The notes beneath the pieces are model-generated. The model was given only the letters and a program-made list of their open reading frames with translations, did no database searches and was not told the DNA's origin. Both the position numbers and the translations under genes were made by a program. A DNA stretch of 64,000 nt from Nostoc sp. CHAB 5834 (GTDB lineage Bacteria > Cyanobacteriota > Cyanobacteriia > Cyanobacteriales > Nostocaceae): positions 1 to 64,000 of the forward strand of contig JAIVFU010000011.1 in NCBI GenBank assembly GCA_020829485.1, in the 5' to 3' direction. Below are positions 24,894-35,552 of this stretch, piece after piece. Position 1 is the stretch's first letter, and every line of letters begins with the position of its first letter.

Positions 24894-27548
24894 TTAGACC
24901 TTTTTCCAAGGTAGTTTGACTGTAAATCGACTGCCTTTCCCTAACTGACTTTCAGCATGGACAGTACCACCATGCAACTCGACAATCTTTTGCACCATTA
25001 CTAATCCTAAACCAGTACCTGAAGAACCACGGGTAAAGGAATTTTCAACTTGCACAAAAGGTTGAAATAATTTGAAAAGGTCATCGGAAAGCATACCAAT
25101 ACCCGTATCTACCACGCTGAAAAAGATATATTCATTTGTGGAATTTGGCTGGACTTCAATCCAAACTTTGCCTCCTTCTTTAGTAAACTTGATAGCGTTA
25201 GTTAATAGGTTGATAAATACTTGGCGGATGCGACGCTCATCGACTTCAATAGGTTCGAGTTCTTCAGGTATTTGTAAACTCAGTTGGATATTTTTCTGTA
25301 ACGCTAAATGTTTGACAAAACTGAGACTAGAGTCACATAATCCTTGAATCGAAGTAGGAGCTAGTTGCAGTTCTATCTTGCTGGATTCGATGTCGGTAAG
25401 CTCAAGGATTTGGTTAATCAATTCTAGTAAATTCTTACCACTGGATTCGAGGGTATTTAAGGACTGGCGCTGTTCTTCATTCACAGTACCGTACACTTCA
25501 TTTTGGAGTGCTTCTGTGATTCCAAGAATGGAGTTTAAAGGAGTTCTCAATTCATGGCTCATATTTCCTAAAAAGGTTCTTTTGGCACGATTTGCGACTT
25601 CGGCAGCTTCTTTCGCCTCACGCAGTGCGGATTCTGCACTTTTGCGTAAGCGAAGCTCGTCGTAGACATCGCATACTTCTAAAGTTAGGGCGACAAATTC
25701 CGCAATTGAGCTAACAAAGTTTTGCTCACTCATTTCCCATATCCGGGGAATATCACTCTGTTCATACAATACTGTTCCCACTACTTCCCCCCTAACCCAA
25801 ATGGAGGTATTAATTAGAGATACAATATTCTTCGGTTTTAGCACTTCATCCCATAACTCTTGTATCCGTAAATCGGTGCGAGTGTCTCTGACAGCAATGA
25901 TCCGGGCAGATGTCAGGGATTTAAAGTAGATGGGATAATCTGCAAGGTTGCGTTCTATATCTGCCGAATGTCTCTGCTTGCTACGTTCATAGAGACTTAT
26001 ACATTGTAGTTTGGTGCCTTCGCTATTGAATAACCACACACTGACTCGTTCTATTTCTAAAGCATTTGCTGCTTTCTCGGTAATAACTTTGAATGCCTTT
26101 TCTAGCTTTCCTTCTGAAATCGCCCTGTAATTTGCCAGTTCTGCTAATACCTGATGATGCTTTTCCAGTATGCGCTCACTGTTAATCCGTTCTTGAATCT
26201 CTTGCTGTAATTCTTGAGTTCGCTGCTGAAGTTGCAATTCTAACTCTTCATTTTTGGTTATCTGTGCAGTAAAGGTTTTGCGTAACTGCTGCATCATCTC
26301 GTTAAAAGATTCATCCAGCACCTCTAGTTCTTTAATGCCCTGTACTATCACCACTGAGTCTTCGCCATTAGTCAAATCTGCTAAATCTTTTGTCGCCGTG
26401 CTGAAGTACAAAATTGGCTGAGTTATGCAACGGGCGGTGATAATCCCTAGTAGAGTAGCTAATCCCAATGCTCCCAAACAGAGGAAAATTGTGGTTTGAG
26501 TGTTGCGCTCAATTTGTCCCATAAAGTCTGCTTCTGGGACAGCCACTATAATCAGCCAGTTGACATTTTTTTCGCCTTTTAACGGTCTAATTTCTAAAAA
26601 TTGTCGTTTGCCGTCAAAGGAGAAATCTAGCTGCTGTAAACTCTTAATCTCGTCAAAGTTACTAAATTTGGTTGCTAAATATTTAGCGCTTGCTTGAGTC
26701 AAGGAATTCTCGCTTTGGGAAGCTGCCAACCTAATAGGTTTACCATTTTGTAAGCGGAATGGTTCTTCAATTGTGGAACTTGCTATTAATAGCCCCGATC
26801 GCTCCATAATAAAAATCTGCCCAGACTTGCCAACTTTAATATTTTGCAGCAAATCCCCAATTTGTGATATATGAGTTAGAGTGCTGTTGACACCGAGTAA
26901 CTGACCTTGGGAGTTATATATAGGAAGAGAAGCACTAATCAGAAGTGTTGGTTCAGTCAGGGATGTAAAAATCTGACTAAAGCTGAAGTTTTTGGCGGTA
27001 ACTGCTGCTTGATAATCAGGACGCGATCGCGCATCATAGTTTTTGATTACCTCTGGAAGTTGGGCACGTTGACCAAGAGAGTCAATTTTGTAAGTGTAGA
27101 GGTCGTACCCAGTTGACTTGTCGGCTTTTTTGAGTAAAAATTGGCGATCGTTGAGCTTTTCCACCGCTAAGTGTTCTTGCTGTTCATTGCTTGCAGTTAT
27201 TGCGATAGCATCAGGAAAAATCTCTAACTGCTTTATTAAGTATGACTCCCAGGTTGCCAAATTTTCCATCTTCAGCAACCCGATGTCAATGATATTTTGA
27301 TTACCGCGCAGTTTTTGACGCAAAGTTGAGAGATAAGTCTGTAAATTCTGCTCTACTCGATTAGCGACTTCATAACGTAATTCGCTAGCTACCTCATTGA
27401 CTGCCTTTTGCCCATTGTGGATCGATAAATATGTAGTTAATCCCACAGCTAGCAAGATTTGCAGCAGAAATAACGCTACCAAAATGCGACGTAGGGGTAC
27501 GCCTTTAAACAGAGAAAAAACACCACTTTGTTTAGTATTTTTGTTCAT
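24894..27548 (-). CDS. Sensor histidine kinase (dCache-HAMP-GAF-HisKA-HATPase)
   Basis: 884-residue membrane sensor kinase. TM1 at about 20-40, extracytoplasmic dCache-type ligand domain to about 345, TM2 at about 350-372, HAMP to about 427, a coiled coil, a GAF domain at about 480-640, HisKA with phospho-acceptor H665 (MSHELRTPLNSI), and HATPase with N (NLLTNAIKF), G1 (DTGIG) and G2 (GTGLGL) boxes. No receiver domain and no adjacent response regulator, so it is an orphan kinase. Complete and apparently functional; the signal is unknown. Confidence 0.95.
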   Translation of the reverse strand: MNKNTKQSGVFSLFKGVPLRRILVALFLLQILLAVGLTTYLSIHNGQKAVNEVASELRYEVANRVEQNLQTYLSTLRQKLRGNQNIIDIGLLKMENLATWESYLIKQLEIFPDAIAITASNEQQEHLAVEKLNDRQFLLKKADKSTGYDLYTYKIDSLGQRAQLPEVIKNYDARSRPDYQAAVTAKNFSFSQIFTSLTEPTLLISASLPIYNSQGQLLGVNSTLTHISQIGDLLQNIKVGKSGQIFIMERSGLLIASSTIEEPFRLQNGKPIRLAASQSENSLTQASAKYLATKFSNFDEIKSLQQLDFSFDGKRQFLEIRPLKGEKNVNWLIIVAVPEADFMGQIERNTQTTIFLCLGALGLATLLGIITARCITQPILYFSTATKDLADLTNGEDSVVIVQGIKELEVLDESFNEMMQQLRKTFTAQITKNEELELQLQQRTQELQQEIQERINSERILEKHHQVLAELANYRAISEGKLEKAFKVITEKAANALEIERVSVWLFNSEGTKLQCISLYERSKQRHSADIERNLADYPIYFKSLTSARIIAVRDTRTDLRIQELWDEVLKPKNIVSLINTSIWVRGEVVGTVLYEQSDIPRIWEMSEQNFVSSIAEFVALTLEVCDVYDELRLRKSAESALREAKEAAEVANRAKRTFLGNMSHELRTPLNSILGITEALQNEVYGTVNEEQRQSLNTLESSGKNLLELINQILELTDIESSKIELQLAPTSIQGLCDSSLSFVKHLALQKNIQLSLQIPEELEPIEVDERRIRQVFINLLTNAIKFTKEGGKVWIEVQPNSTNEYIFFSVVDTGIGMLSDDLFKLFQPFVQVENSFTRGSSGTGLGLVMVQKIVELHGGTVHAESQLGKGSRFTVKLPWKKV

Positions 27549-28294
27549 CTGCCCACTCCCCCTTCCTGTCTTGTAGTACTGAGTACAATACCTTGACTTT
27601 GGATTCCTATGGGCTTATGCATAGTTTGTACTCGGTCGGGTCAAGAGTCAATATAACACTTCTGGTAAAAAACAAAACGTTAGTTAACTAGACCTCTTGC
27701 ATAAATCAAACAATTTGAACCCCACCCCGCCAAAGCTACGCTTTGTCTCCCCTCCCCGATGCTTTGGGGAGGGGTTGGGGGTGGGGTATTGGGGACTTTT
27801 GCAAGATGTCTACTGCACTGGTAGATTTTACCAGCCAAATATTGCGATCTTCAAAATAACTAGTACCGCAACGCAGAAGTCAAAAGTCACGTATGCTTTA
27901 ATTTTGGGCTTTCTGGCTCTAATGAAATGGTAGGTTTATTTCCGCCCGCCTGTACTAGCTACTAAATATTGCATACAGGACTTTGGCGCAGCCCATGTCA
28001 ACTTAAGCTAAAAGTAGCTTAACTGAAAGCTTGACTCGCCCGCCTTGAACTTTAGTTCCTTGCGGTACATGGCTTTTACGTTAAATTGACACCTATGAGC
28101 ATTGTTCCCTACAGCATGGTCTATTTGCGTAGTTTACCGCCGTAGGCATCGCAGGATAATTAATAAAAGCCTGAAAACTTCCTATTTTGGATAATGCACA
28201 TCACAATGTATTTGTACAGTGTGTAAGTCCTAATTAATACCAATGACAAATGACAAATGACAAAATCGCTGGGCGGCTATTCCTCCAACCCCAT
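27549..28294. other. Intergenic with small element and heptamer repeat
   Basis: No gene seen. Contains the element at 27691-27810 and (ATGACAA)3 at about 28243-28264. Confidence 0.6.
27691..27810. mobile_element. MITE-like element (family B) flanked by TA
   Basis: 120 bp with ends GACCTCTTGC / GCAAGATGTC (9 of 10 matching) bounded by TA on both sides (27689-27690, 27811-27812), enclosing an inner AACCCCACCCC...GGGGTGGGGT stem. TA flanks suggest IS630/Tc1-type mobilisation. Confidence 0.75.
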
Positions 28295-28957
28295 TTATTG
28301 AGATGAGATTCCCGCAGATATTCGTTGAAACACTACTGAAAGATTATTAGCTGGCATTTGGTAAGTTTGTTTCAAGGTGAGATTTTGTGCGCTAGCTGCT
28401 GCTACAACATCATCCAAGTTACGTATACCCCACTCTGGATTTTGGGCGCGTAAAGAGTTGTCAAAAGCTGCATTACTCGGTGCTGTATGTTCTCCACCTT
28501 GTTTAAAGGGGCCATATAAATAGAGAATGCCTCCTGCTTTTAGGATACGCCCTGCCCCAGCCATTAGCCCCAGACAGGCTGACCAAGGTGAAATATGAAT
28601 CATATTGATGTTGACGATGGCGGTAATTGGCGAAGTATCCAACCACTGCGTTACTGCCCCTTTCTCGACTGGCCAAACTGGTTCTCTAACATCAAGCTCA
28701 AGCGGTGGATAGATATTATTACATACATTGTGTTCAATCCATGCAATAATGCTGGCTCTTCTTTGTGGATTTGTATCTGTCGGGAACCACATACAATCTT
28801 TGAGTCTGGGCGCAAAAAAGACTGCGTGTTCACCAGTGCCACTAGCAATTTCCAAGATCGTGCCACTTGGAGGCAATACTTGTAAAAGTACTTCTAGAAT
28901 TGGTTCACGATTGCGCTCGGTTGCTGGTGCGTATTCTCGTGCGTCTTGTAGTGTCAT
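28295..28957 (-). CDS. DUF938 class I SAM-dependent methyltransferase
   Basis: 220 residues. SAM-binding motif I is ILEIASGTGEHAVFFA at about 34-49; TDTNP follows as the acidic motif II loop; MIHISPWSACLGLMAGAGRIL is the conserved DUF938 core. The family N-terminus (YAPATERNREPILEVL) is intact. Substrate unknown. Single gene. Confidence 0.92.
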   Translation of the reverse strand: MTLQDAREYAPATERNREPILEVLLQVLPPSGTILEIASGTGEHAVFFAPRLKDCMWFPTDTNPQRRASIIAWIEHNVCNNIYPPLELDVREPVWPVEKGAVTQWLDTSPITAIVNINMIHISPWSACLGLMAGAGRILKAGGILYLYGPFKQGGEHTAPSNAAFDNSLRAQNPEWGIRNLDDVVAAASAQNLTLKQTYQMPANNLSVVFQRISAGISSQ

Positions 28958-29067
28958 CCGTATCGTTTTTACATACCTGATTTCATCTTAGTGGCTATTG
29001 TCTAAAAACCATAGGAAACAGGTATTACGAATTACGAATTACGCAAAGTATGTATTAGTAAATTACT

Positions 29068-30402
29068 TTAAGAAAGTAGGATCGACTCAGACCTAAACTG
29101 GTTAGAATTTACACCTGATAGCAGTAATGTTTGTTGAGTGTTTCCAGAATTAAAACTCAAAAGGAGACCATCTTTAGTATTGGTTATATTTCCTTGATAA
29201 AACATCTCATTTAACCAAGTGTCAGCGTCAGTATCATGCAAACCCGTTAATTCAATCTTATCAATACCAATTTCAAAATCTTTAATGACATCAAACTCAC
29301 TTTTTGAAAAGCGATCGCTAACGTTTATAAGACTATCGATACCGAGATTAATACCAATACCAACTAGTAAATCTTGGACTCCATCAACATTACCTGCCAA
29401 GAAGCTATTGTTAAAGTTGAAAACAAATTTGTCATAGCCGTCGCCACCAACTAAAACATCATCCCCCTCACCACCAATCAGAACGTCATCACCCGAACCG
29501 CCATGAAGTTTATCATTACCTTGACCTCCAATTAGAGTATCATTTCCTTCACCGCCTTCGAGGATATCATCGCCTTTTCCTCCATCCAGCTTGTCATCCT
29601 CTAAGCTGGCATAAATTTTGTCTTCATTGTAAGTTCCTTTCAGATTATCTTTCCAAATAGTGCCATAAATAACATTTTTACCTAAATTTTTGATTAAACT
29701 ATCTCCTAAAAAAGTAATATTACTAGCATTCATTTCTACTAGTGTTATGTTGGTGTCATACTCAAAGGTTTTATTATAACTACCAACGACTTTCCCGGTA
29801 ACGGAGTCCTCACCATTATCGCCGTCAATATCAATACTTTGGGGGCGACTTTTAATAGTAACATTACTACTTTTGCTATATCCCAAATCAGCAATATACT
29901 CAGAGGAAATTAACTTCCCTTGGATACCGAAATAATCTAATACTTTAGGTTTATTAGGATTTGTGGTATCTAGTGCCAAGAAACCAATTTTCCCCTTAGC
30001 CTGGTTATATTCAGCACCATAATTTTCAATTTCTTTAGCTTTTAGTGCTAAGTCTGCCAAGAAATTGAAAGAGAAAGTTTTATGAGCAGCAACTTTAAAA
30101 CTAGCAATCACTTGCATTTCACTACTGGCACTTCCTGCGAAAGAACCATCTAATCCTATGCCAGTAACGTCACTAAAGAGCGAAGAAAAAGTCGGGTCAG
30201 TGTTAAAAACAGCTGCGGCTTGAACCGTAGCAATAGCAACTCCACTTTCAACCAAGGTCTTTACCTGAGTGGTAGTCAAAGTTCCTGAGGGCTTTTGACT
30301 ATAGTTTGAGAAAGAAGCAGACCCTTTAGCGTTAGCAAAGTTAGGGTTGGGATTAGGAATCTGGTCTACAGTTGGCTGTAAAAATAGTGTCTGTGGCCGC
30401 AT
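29068..30402 (-). CDS. RTX-type calcium-binding protein
   Basis: 444 residues. A non-repetitive N-terminal part (about 1-265) is unidentified. RTX nonapeptides at about 270-325 (GGKGDDILEGGEGNDTLIGG) form a Ca-binding beta-roll, and a C-terminal domain (DVIKDFEIGIDKIEL) is typical of type I secretion substrates. No N-terminal signal peptide, consistent with export by a type I system; the HlyD/C39-ABC pair at 37617-42369 is the obvious local candidate, though this is inference. Confidence 0.88.
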   Translation of the reverse strand: MRPQTLFLQPTVDQIPNPNPNFANAKGSASFSNYSQKPSGTLTTTQVKTLVESGVAIATVQAAAVFNTDPTFSSLFSDVTGIGLDGSFAGSASSEMQVIASFKVAAHKTFSFNFLADLALKAKEIENYGAEYNQAKGKIGFLALDTTNPNKPKVLDYFGIQGKLISSEYIADLGYSKSSNVTIKSRPQSIDIDGDNGEDSVTGKVVGSYNKTFEYDTNITLVEMNASNITFLGDSLIKNLGKNVIYGTIWKDNLKGTYNEDKIYASLEDDKLDGGKGDDILEGGEGNDTLIGGQGNDKLHGGSGDDVLIGGEGDDVLVGGDGYDKFVFNFNNSFLAGNVDGVQDLLVGIGINLGIDSLINVSDRFSKSEFDVIKDFEIGIDKIELTGLHDTDADTWLNEMFYQGNITNTKDGLLLSFNSGNTQQTLLLSGVNSNQFRSESILLS

Positions 30403-30714
30403 AATATTTTCTGTTCCTGTTAAGTACTTTGTCTACAAAGATGTATGAGTGTATGCAACCCTATTTTGGGGAATTAGGCATAGCGATCGCACAATCTCAT
30501 AATTTCAGCAGTAATGTCGGTTATCCAGGGCGATCGCATCTAAATTATTCTTGGCTACAAACAAGTTATTGTTACTTTCACCCTCTGTTGATAATGAGTA
30601 ACCGCTCAATAATCCGAGGTAAATTGCTCAGTGACAAGCCTCAAATAGCGTAAAATTGTTCCTGAACTGCTAGGTCGCCTCGATTTATTGAACGGATACG
30701 ATGATGAGCTATAC
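30403..30714. other. Intergenic, nothing supported
   Basis: AT-rich spacer with two HIP1-related GCGATCGC sites; a short plus-strand open frame here has no recognisable features. Confidence 0.5.
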
Positions 30715-31320
30715 CTATGTAGTCAGGTCAACGTTTGCTACAATCGCAATTAGCTCATTCCCGCCAGGAAGTTGGGCTAAAATTATAGTATCAAGCTCAG
30801 TTATCACAGAGCCTGTTTGAAGTTTATAATTCACAGCTGTACTAAGTTGCAACTGATCAATACCCTTCTCAAAGCCCAAAATAAGAGCATAGTCTCTGTC
30901 GCCAGCAGTTGTATAATAAGGGGCGTTCGTATCCCCAAGCACAAACACATCTCTCACGCCATCGCCAGAAATATTTGTGACATCGCCCTTATTGTCAACC
31001 GCACCACCACCTATTAACTCATCTCTCTCAAATAATCTTGCTCTAGTACCACCAAATCCATTTAGAGTGTCGCTACCAGCACCTCCTACGAGAACGTCCT
31101 CAAAGAATCCTTTAGGAGCAGATGGAGATCCGCTAAAACCTCCAATCAGATTATCATTATCATCGCCCCCAAATATTACGTCACTACCCTCAGCTCCATT
31201 GATGGTGTCATTGCCAGCATTTCCAAAAAGTAAGTCATCACCAAGACCTCCATTAATGCTATCGTTACCGCTACCCCCATTGAGGGTATCATCGGCGTTA
31301 GTTCCTTGTAAGATTGCCAT
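30715..31320 (-). CDS. RTX-type calcium-binding protein (short paralogue)
   Basis: 201 residues. RTX repeats occupy about 8-65 (LNGGSGNDSINGGLGDDLLF), followed by a domain with [19 protein letters not shown] and [20 protein letters not shown], which recurs almost unchanged in the protein at 31542. The two are paralogues. No classical signal peptide; likely a type I secretion substrate. Confidence 0.88.
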   Translation of the reverse strand: MAILQGTNADDTLNGGSGNDSINGGLGDDLLFGNAGNDTINGAEGSDVIFGGDDNDNLIGGFSGSPSAPKGFFEDVLVGGAGSDTLNGFGGTRARLFERDELIGGGAVDNKGDVTNISGDGVRDVFVLGDTNAPYYTTAGDRDYALILGFEKGIDQLQLSTAVNYKLQTGSVITELDTIILAQLPGGNELIAIVANVDLTT

Positions 31321-31541
31321 ATTTTTGTCTCCGAAAGTTGTAAATTTTACTATTATCTGCGCTGCTTAAATATTATTTATATTCTTGGTTCAAGCAGCGC
31401 GGTGTTGTGAATTTTCTTCTCTATTGATGGTCTATCACATTAATTTTGCTAGGTTTGTAGTGAGCGATTTATCGCTCAAATCAAGGACTAAAGTCCTTAC
31501 TACGAACTTTTATAACCCTTCAAAATTTTTGAGACAGACTA

Positions 31542-32591
31542 CTAGTTAATCAGGTTAACGTTTGCGACAATTGCAATTAGCTCATTACCGCCAGGAAGTT
31601 TGGCGAAAATTAAAGTATCAAGCTGAGTTATCTGAGAAGCTATTTGAAGTTGATAAGTTACAGATGGACTAAGTTGCAACTCATCAATACCCTCCTCAAA
31701 GCCTAAAATAAGAGCATAGTCTCTGTCGCCAGCAGCTGTATAAAAAGCGCCTTTCGCATCCCCAAGCACAAAGAAATCTTTCACGCCGTCGCCAGAAATG
31801 TTTGTGACGGTGCCGTTTCTGTCAACCGCACCGCCACCTATTAATTCATCTCTCTCAAATAATTGTACAGTACCATCACCACCTGATCCTGCACCAGCGC
31901 CAAATCCATTGAGAGTGTCACTACCAGCACCCCCTACGAGAAAGTCCTCAAAGAATCCTTCAGGAGCATCAGGAGAGCCACTAAGGCTCCCAGTTAGACT
32001 ATCATCACCATCGCTCCCAAATATTACATCACTACCCTGACCTCCATCGAGGGTGTCATTGCCAGCATCCCCAAAAACAAAGTCATCCCCTGCACTTCCC
32101 GAAAGATTATCATTTCCGAGTCCCCCATTCAGGGTGTCATTACCGAGACTTCCAAGCAGGGTATCATCGCCGCTATCCCCATTGAGCAAGTCATCACCAA
32201 GACCTGCATTCATCTGATCATCACCGCTACCCCCATTCAGGGTATCGTTACCAAGGTTGCCAGACAAGTTGTCATTCCCATCTCCCCCATTTAGTAGGGA
32301 ATTAGCACTGATACCTGTAAATATCTTGTCATTACCGCCTCCCCCAGTCAAAGTATCGTTACCACCAAGACCAAAAATCGTGTAACTCCTAGTATTAGTG
32401 TTTCCTTCTGGGACACTTAATAGATCGTCGCCCCTAGTTCCTTGCAAAAGAGTACTTCTACCTTCAGATGTATTGTTATTACGATCTCTCCCGGTCAAGA
32501 TATCGTTGCTACGACTAAAAAGATTCGCTATTTTATCAGCATTATTACCTTCTATATTATTGTTGCTGTCATTTGTTTCTAGAATTGCCAT
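31542..32591 (-). CDS. RTX-type calcium-binding protein (long paralogue)
   Basis: 349 residues. An Asn-rich N-terminus is followed by RTX repeats from about 65 to 190 ([20 protein letters not shown]), then the same C-terminal domain as the neighbour at 30715 ([30 protein letters not shown]). It differs mainly in RTX repeat number, so the pair probably arose by tandem duplication with repeat expansion or loss. Confidence 0.88.
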   Translation of the reverse strand: MAILETNDSNNNIEGNNADKIANLFSRSNDILTGRDRNNNTSEGRSTLLQGTRGDDLLSVPEGNTNTRSYTIFGLGGNDTLTGGGGNDKIFTGISANSLLNGGDGNDNLSGNLGNDTLNGGSGDDQMNAGLGDDLLNGDSGDDTLLGSLGNDTLNGGLGNDNLSGSAGDDFVFGDAGNDTLDGGQGSDVIFGSDGDDSLTGSLSGSPDAPEGFFEDFLVGGAGSDTLNGFGAGAGSGGDGTVQLFERDELIGGGAVDRNGTVTNISGDGVKDFFVLGDAKGAFYTAAGDRDYALILGFEEGIDELQLSPSVTYQLQIASQITQLDTLIFAKLPGGNELIAIVANVNLIN

Positions 32592-32650
32592 GTTTTTTAC
32601 CTCGCAAATTCTTGGTTGAAGTTGCCAATGTGTAGTGCGTAATCATCCTA

Positions 32651-32806
32651 AGAGGATGTTTTAAAAGTATTTTGCTATGATTTTAGACAGGGCACTGCCT
32701 CACCTTTTTAAAGGGGAAACCGGAATCAAAGTCCCCTTTAAAAAGGGGGATTTAGGAGGATCTAAAACGTTTTGATAGCAACAATAGAACTTTTAAAACA
32801 TCCTCT
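32651..32806. mobile_element. MITE-like element (family F), 18-bp perfect ends
   Basis: 156 bp with perfect inverted ends AGAGGATGTTTTAAAAGT / ACTTTTAAAACATCCTCT and an internal CCCCTTTAAAAAGGGG-type stem. A second member with closely matching ends is at 50495-50707. Non-coding. Confidence 0.85.
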
Positions 32807-32899
32807 CAGCTATTTTGGAGCGTTAGGTTCATTGCTAAATTATTGTTTTCCTCAAAAATATTTGTAAAAACTGCTCTAAAAATAGACTAAATTAGCCCC

Positions 32900-33334
32900 T
32901 CACATGAAACTATCACCTATCAAATTGAAGCTTGTAGATTCTAAGTTGCTTAACAGGTTATTATTTTCTACTATCCCAATCCCATTACCTAAAGATGAAT
33001 TAAAATCACTGATGACATTACTACGCCTAGAAGTAGAATTTGTTGTTGTACCTAGAAATAAACTGCGATTAGTACCTCTGGTAAGTGTATCAGTGCCTAA
33101 ATTGCTGACGAAAGTACCGTTATTTTGACCTCCTAATAGCAAATCGTTCGTGTTATCTCCAGTGTAGGAATTCGTAGCTACCACGGTACTTCTATTGGAT
33201 GTTGCTCCGGGTACGAAAACTTCTTCACTCCTGTTAATCCTTAAACCTGTAGGGGAAGAAATGCTGACATTGATGCTGCCGCCAGCACCACTCGTATTGA
33301 GGTAGGATAGACCTGTTAAAAAAATACTGCTCAT
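32900..33334 (-). CDS. Asn/Ser-rich hypothetical, RTX-cluster neighbour
   Basis: 144 residues, rich in Asn, Ser, Thr and Gly. A stretch TGDNTNDLLLGGQNNGTF resembles degenerate RTX repeats, and DFNSSLGNGIGIVENNNL resembles the end of neighbouring RTX proteins. No signal peptide. Probably a diverged secreted substrate of the same cluster; no family recognised. Confidence 0.6.
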   Translation of the reverse strand: MSSIFLTGLSYLNTSGAGGSINVSISSPTGLRINRSEEVFVPGATSNRSTVVATNSYTGDNTNDLLLGGQNNGTFVSNLGTDTLTRGTNRSLFLGTTTNSTSRRSNVISDFNSSLGNGIGIVENNNLLSNLESTSFNLIGDSFM

Positions 33335-33933
33335 TAGATTTTCTCTTGATCTTGCTAGATATACAATACCGACTTGACCAGAGAGGAGAGGAGAAAATGG
33401 TCTAATTTCCTTACCAGGAGGGTTTCAGAGCAAATAAATTTATTGATGCTTAATGTTAAATATTTATTTCGAGATCATCAGGACAGGAAATAATGCGTTC
33501 AAGCTTCAGCAGACATAAATTTATTTATGGCATTCTCCCCTAGGCTTTGTGCCCCCTGCCCCCTTTCCTCTTGTTTTACAGATAGTTATGATACTAAAGC
33601 TCAAGTATGGTACTTGTTTAGATGCTGAACTTTGGAGGCGCTACCCTAGCATTACTAGACTTGACAAGAGACTTCCTACATTAGGAAACAGATATCACCT
33701 TGCATAAAGAAGTAAGTCTTGCAACTGTCTAATTAACTGTGTTAACATTGAATCTAATTTAGAAAATTGCTGACAACTATATTGGTTTATAGTTTTCAGC
33801 AATCTTTAAACATCCAACAGTAGGTTGAGTAGAGTACAAGATAACCCAACAAAACAATTGCTATGGAGTGTTGGTTTTCTTACTCACTCTAGCCTGCTTT
33901 TTTTTAGGCTTAAGGTTAACTAATCCACTTGGA
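33335..33933. other. Intergenic, with hairpin at about 33757-33806
   Basis: No gene. An inverted repeat AATTGCTGACAACTAT / ATAGTTTTCAGCAAT could be a terminator for the bacteriocin-like gene at 33934, and AATCCAAGTGGATT directly follows that gene's stop. Confidence 0.5.
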
Positions 33934-34242
33934 TTAAGTTCCAGGATTACGAACGGTAGCAGCAATAGCGTTAACGAAAGTCTCAGAGCGATCGTCTTCA
34001 ACTTGAACACCACCAATAACGCTGCTGAAGGTTCTGTTGCCGGTAGCATCAGCACTAACAACTAATTCAGCAGTGTTGCCTTGGATACCAGCCAAGTTAG
34101 TGGTAACTGTCTTGGTGAAGGTTTCATCAACATTAGCTACAACTGTCTGGGTTGCAGTGTAGAAGTTGTTGATGTTAGTACCACGACCACCAAGAATTTC
34201 TTCAGCGGTATTTTCTAAGTAGTTTAGATCAGAAATAATCAT
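33934..34242 (-). CDS. Double-glycine-leader precursor peptide (CTB-type bacteriocin-like)
   Basis: 102-residue precursor. Leader IISDLNYLENTAEEILGG ends in Gly-Gly, followed by a core rich in Thr, Ala and Val (NFYTATQTVVANVDETF). Such leaders are cut by C39 peptidase-ABC exporters; one is encoded 5 kb away on the same strand (39292-42369). RefSeq, as I recall, calls this family CTB bacteriocin; antibacterial activity is not shown. ATG 34242 has a good AGGAGAAA ribosome site. A paralogue lies at 35553-35888. Confidence 0.82.
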   Translation of the reverse strand: MIISDLNYLENTAEEILGGRGTNINNFYTATQTVVANVDETFTKTVTTNLAGIQGNTAELVVSADATGNRTFSSVIGGVQVEDDRSETFVNAIAATVRNPGT

Positions 34243-34740
34243 TTGAGTTTCTCCTGAGAGTTTAAAATTCGCGGAATCTTTGGCGTTACAAACTTGTTTT
34301 TGTTAGCCACATAATCACTATAAACTGTTTTTACAAAAAGTCAACACCATTTTGAAGGATTTTCTATTAAAAAAACTAATATCTTGAAAAGCTTAAAACG
34401 ACCATAGATAGACCTTAATGAAAACTAAAAAAAAGCATGGCAAAGCTAGACACTAATTTAATTTATTACTGCCCTACAATGCTTGTAGCGACTTAAAGTA
34501 AGTTTATAATTTCGCTAAAATAGCATTTTGCGGATGTATTTACAAAGATAGAGAAAACGAAAACATATTAAATTTTTCACAAAACAATACGCTAGAGACA
34601 TTTACTTTAAATCAGATAAGATGGTTAGCTAAAAAAATTGGAATTTAATAATCTATTAAGTCTTACTAAATATATCTAGGAATTTAGCCTGCGATCGCAC
34701 ATTTGTATCTGAACCCAATACTGCATAGGTTTTGAAGATT

Positions 34741-34862
34741 TGTAGGTTGGGTTGAACTTTAGTGAAACCCAACAAAGCCCTGGAAATGTTGGGTTTCGTT
34801 CCTCAAACGCCACGTGCTTCAAGTCGGGGAACCCGCCCAACGCAGTGGCTCCCCAACCTACA
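34741..34862. mobile_element. MITE-like element (TGTAGGTTGGG ends)
   Basis: 122 bp with perfect 11-bp ends TGTAGGTTGGG / CCCAACCTACA, flanked by a repeated host segment (GCACATTTG-ATCTGAACC at about 34697 and 34890). Inserted in the isomerase pseudogene. Confidence 0.7.
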
Positions 34863-34919
34863 CATTTTTATTTTTTAGCCTTAACCGAGCACATTTGGAT
34901 CTGAACCTATCTGAGTCAA

Positions 34920-35033
34920 TATAGCAATCCGATTTGATTTCTGAATCACTCGTAGAGGTAAGGGACTCTTTACTGGGAAGAAGGAATAAAGGTGTACTTG
35001 AGTTTTGTTCAAAAATCAAATATGAGTCCTATA
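34920..35033. mobile_element. MITE-like element (family E, TATAGCAATCC ends)
   Basis: 114 bp starting TATAGCAATCCGATTTGATT and ending AATCAAATATGAGTCCTATA (imperfect inverted ends). Nearly the same sequence is at 37206-37324. Inserted in the isomerase pseudogene. Confidence 0.75.
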
Positions 35034-35552
35034 GGGTTAAGTTAACAATACCTTCAGCAAAAACAGAGGTAGTCTACTTTTACTGAAATAGCCCAACACA
35101 ATAGTGTGCAATACTCGTAAGGGAAAACATCAAGCACTAGTCCCGACGGACAAGACATGCAGCAAGCTGCTTATCTACGAACGCGAGGAGCGTGTCGCAG
35201 ACAGACGCTGATGCATTTGCATCTATGTTAAAAAAACTGATTTTGATAAAGTATTTTAGGCTTAACCCAAGCGTACTGCTATCTGAGTAACTGTTTTCAT
35301 AGCCTTGATTTGTTGCTTTAACCAATCAGAAAATGATTTTCTAATGGTTTTTTGACACAACTCTTCATCATAGTTGGGGTTTAATGATTTCTTTCACCGA
35401 AAAAGGGAGAGAAAAGTCTTAACAGGAAACACAAAATAATTTTAAACTTTAACTGTCAGTTTGATGCTCACTCAAAAAAAAGATGTTTTTCGAGAAGCGT
35501 AGCGGAAGAATTGCATTGTCCAAGTTTTCAATCCCACGTTTAAAAATGTGGG

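Larger units (their letters stand above)
34651..35400 (-). pseudogene. Shredded duplicate of the PpiC-like isomerase gene
   Basis: Pieces of the 3' half of the intact gene at 36293-37090 appear in the same order: 34651-34712 (matching its stop-codon region), 34889-34919, and 35279-35400 (TTGTTGCTTTAACCAATCAG and beyond). They are separated by a TGTAGGTTGGG-ended element, a family E element and an unrelated segment. GCACATTTG-ATCTGAACC and TATCTGAGT occur on both sides of the insertions like target duplications. Confidence 0.82.

Noticed and set aside
30429..30653. 74-codon open frame between RTX genes
   Set aside because: Contains HIP1 sites and spacer-like sequence; no motif.
35137..35325. 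62-codon minus-strand frame
   Set aside because: Runs across repeat DNA and a decayed isomerase fragment in the wrong frame.
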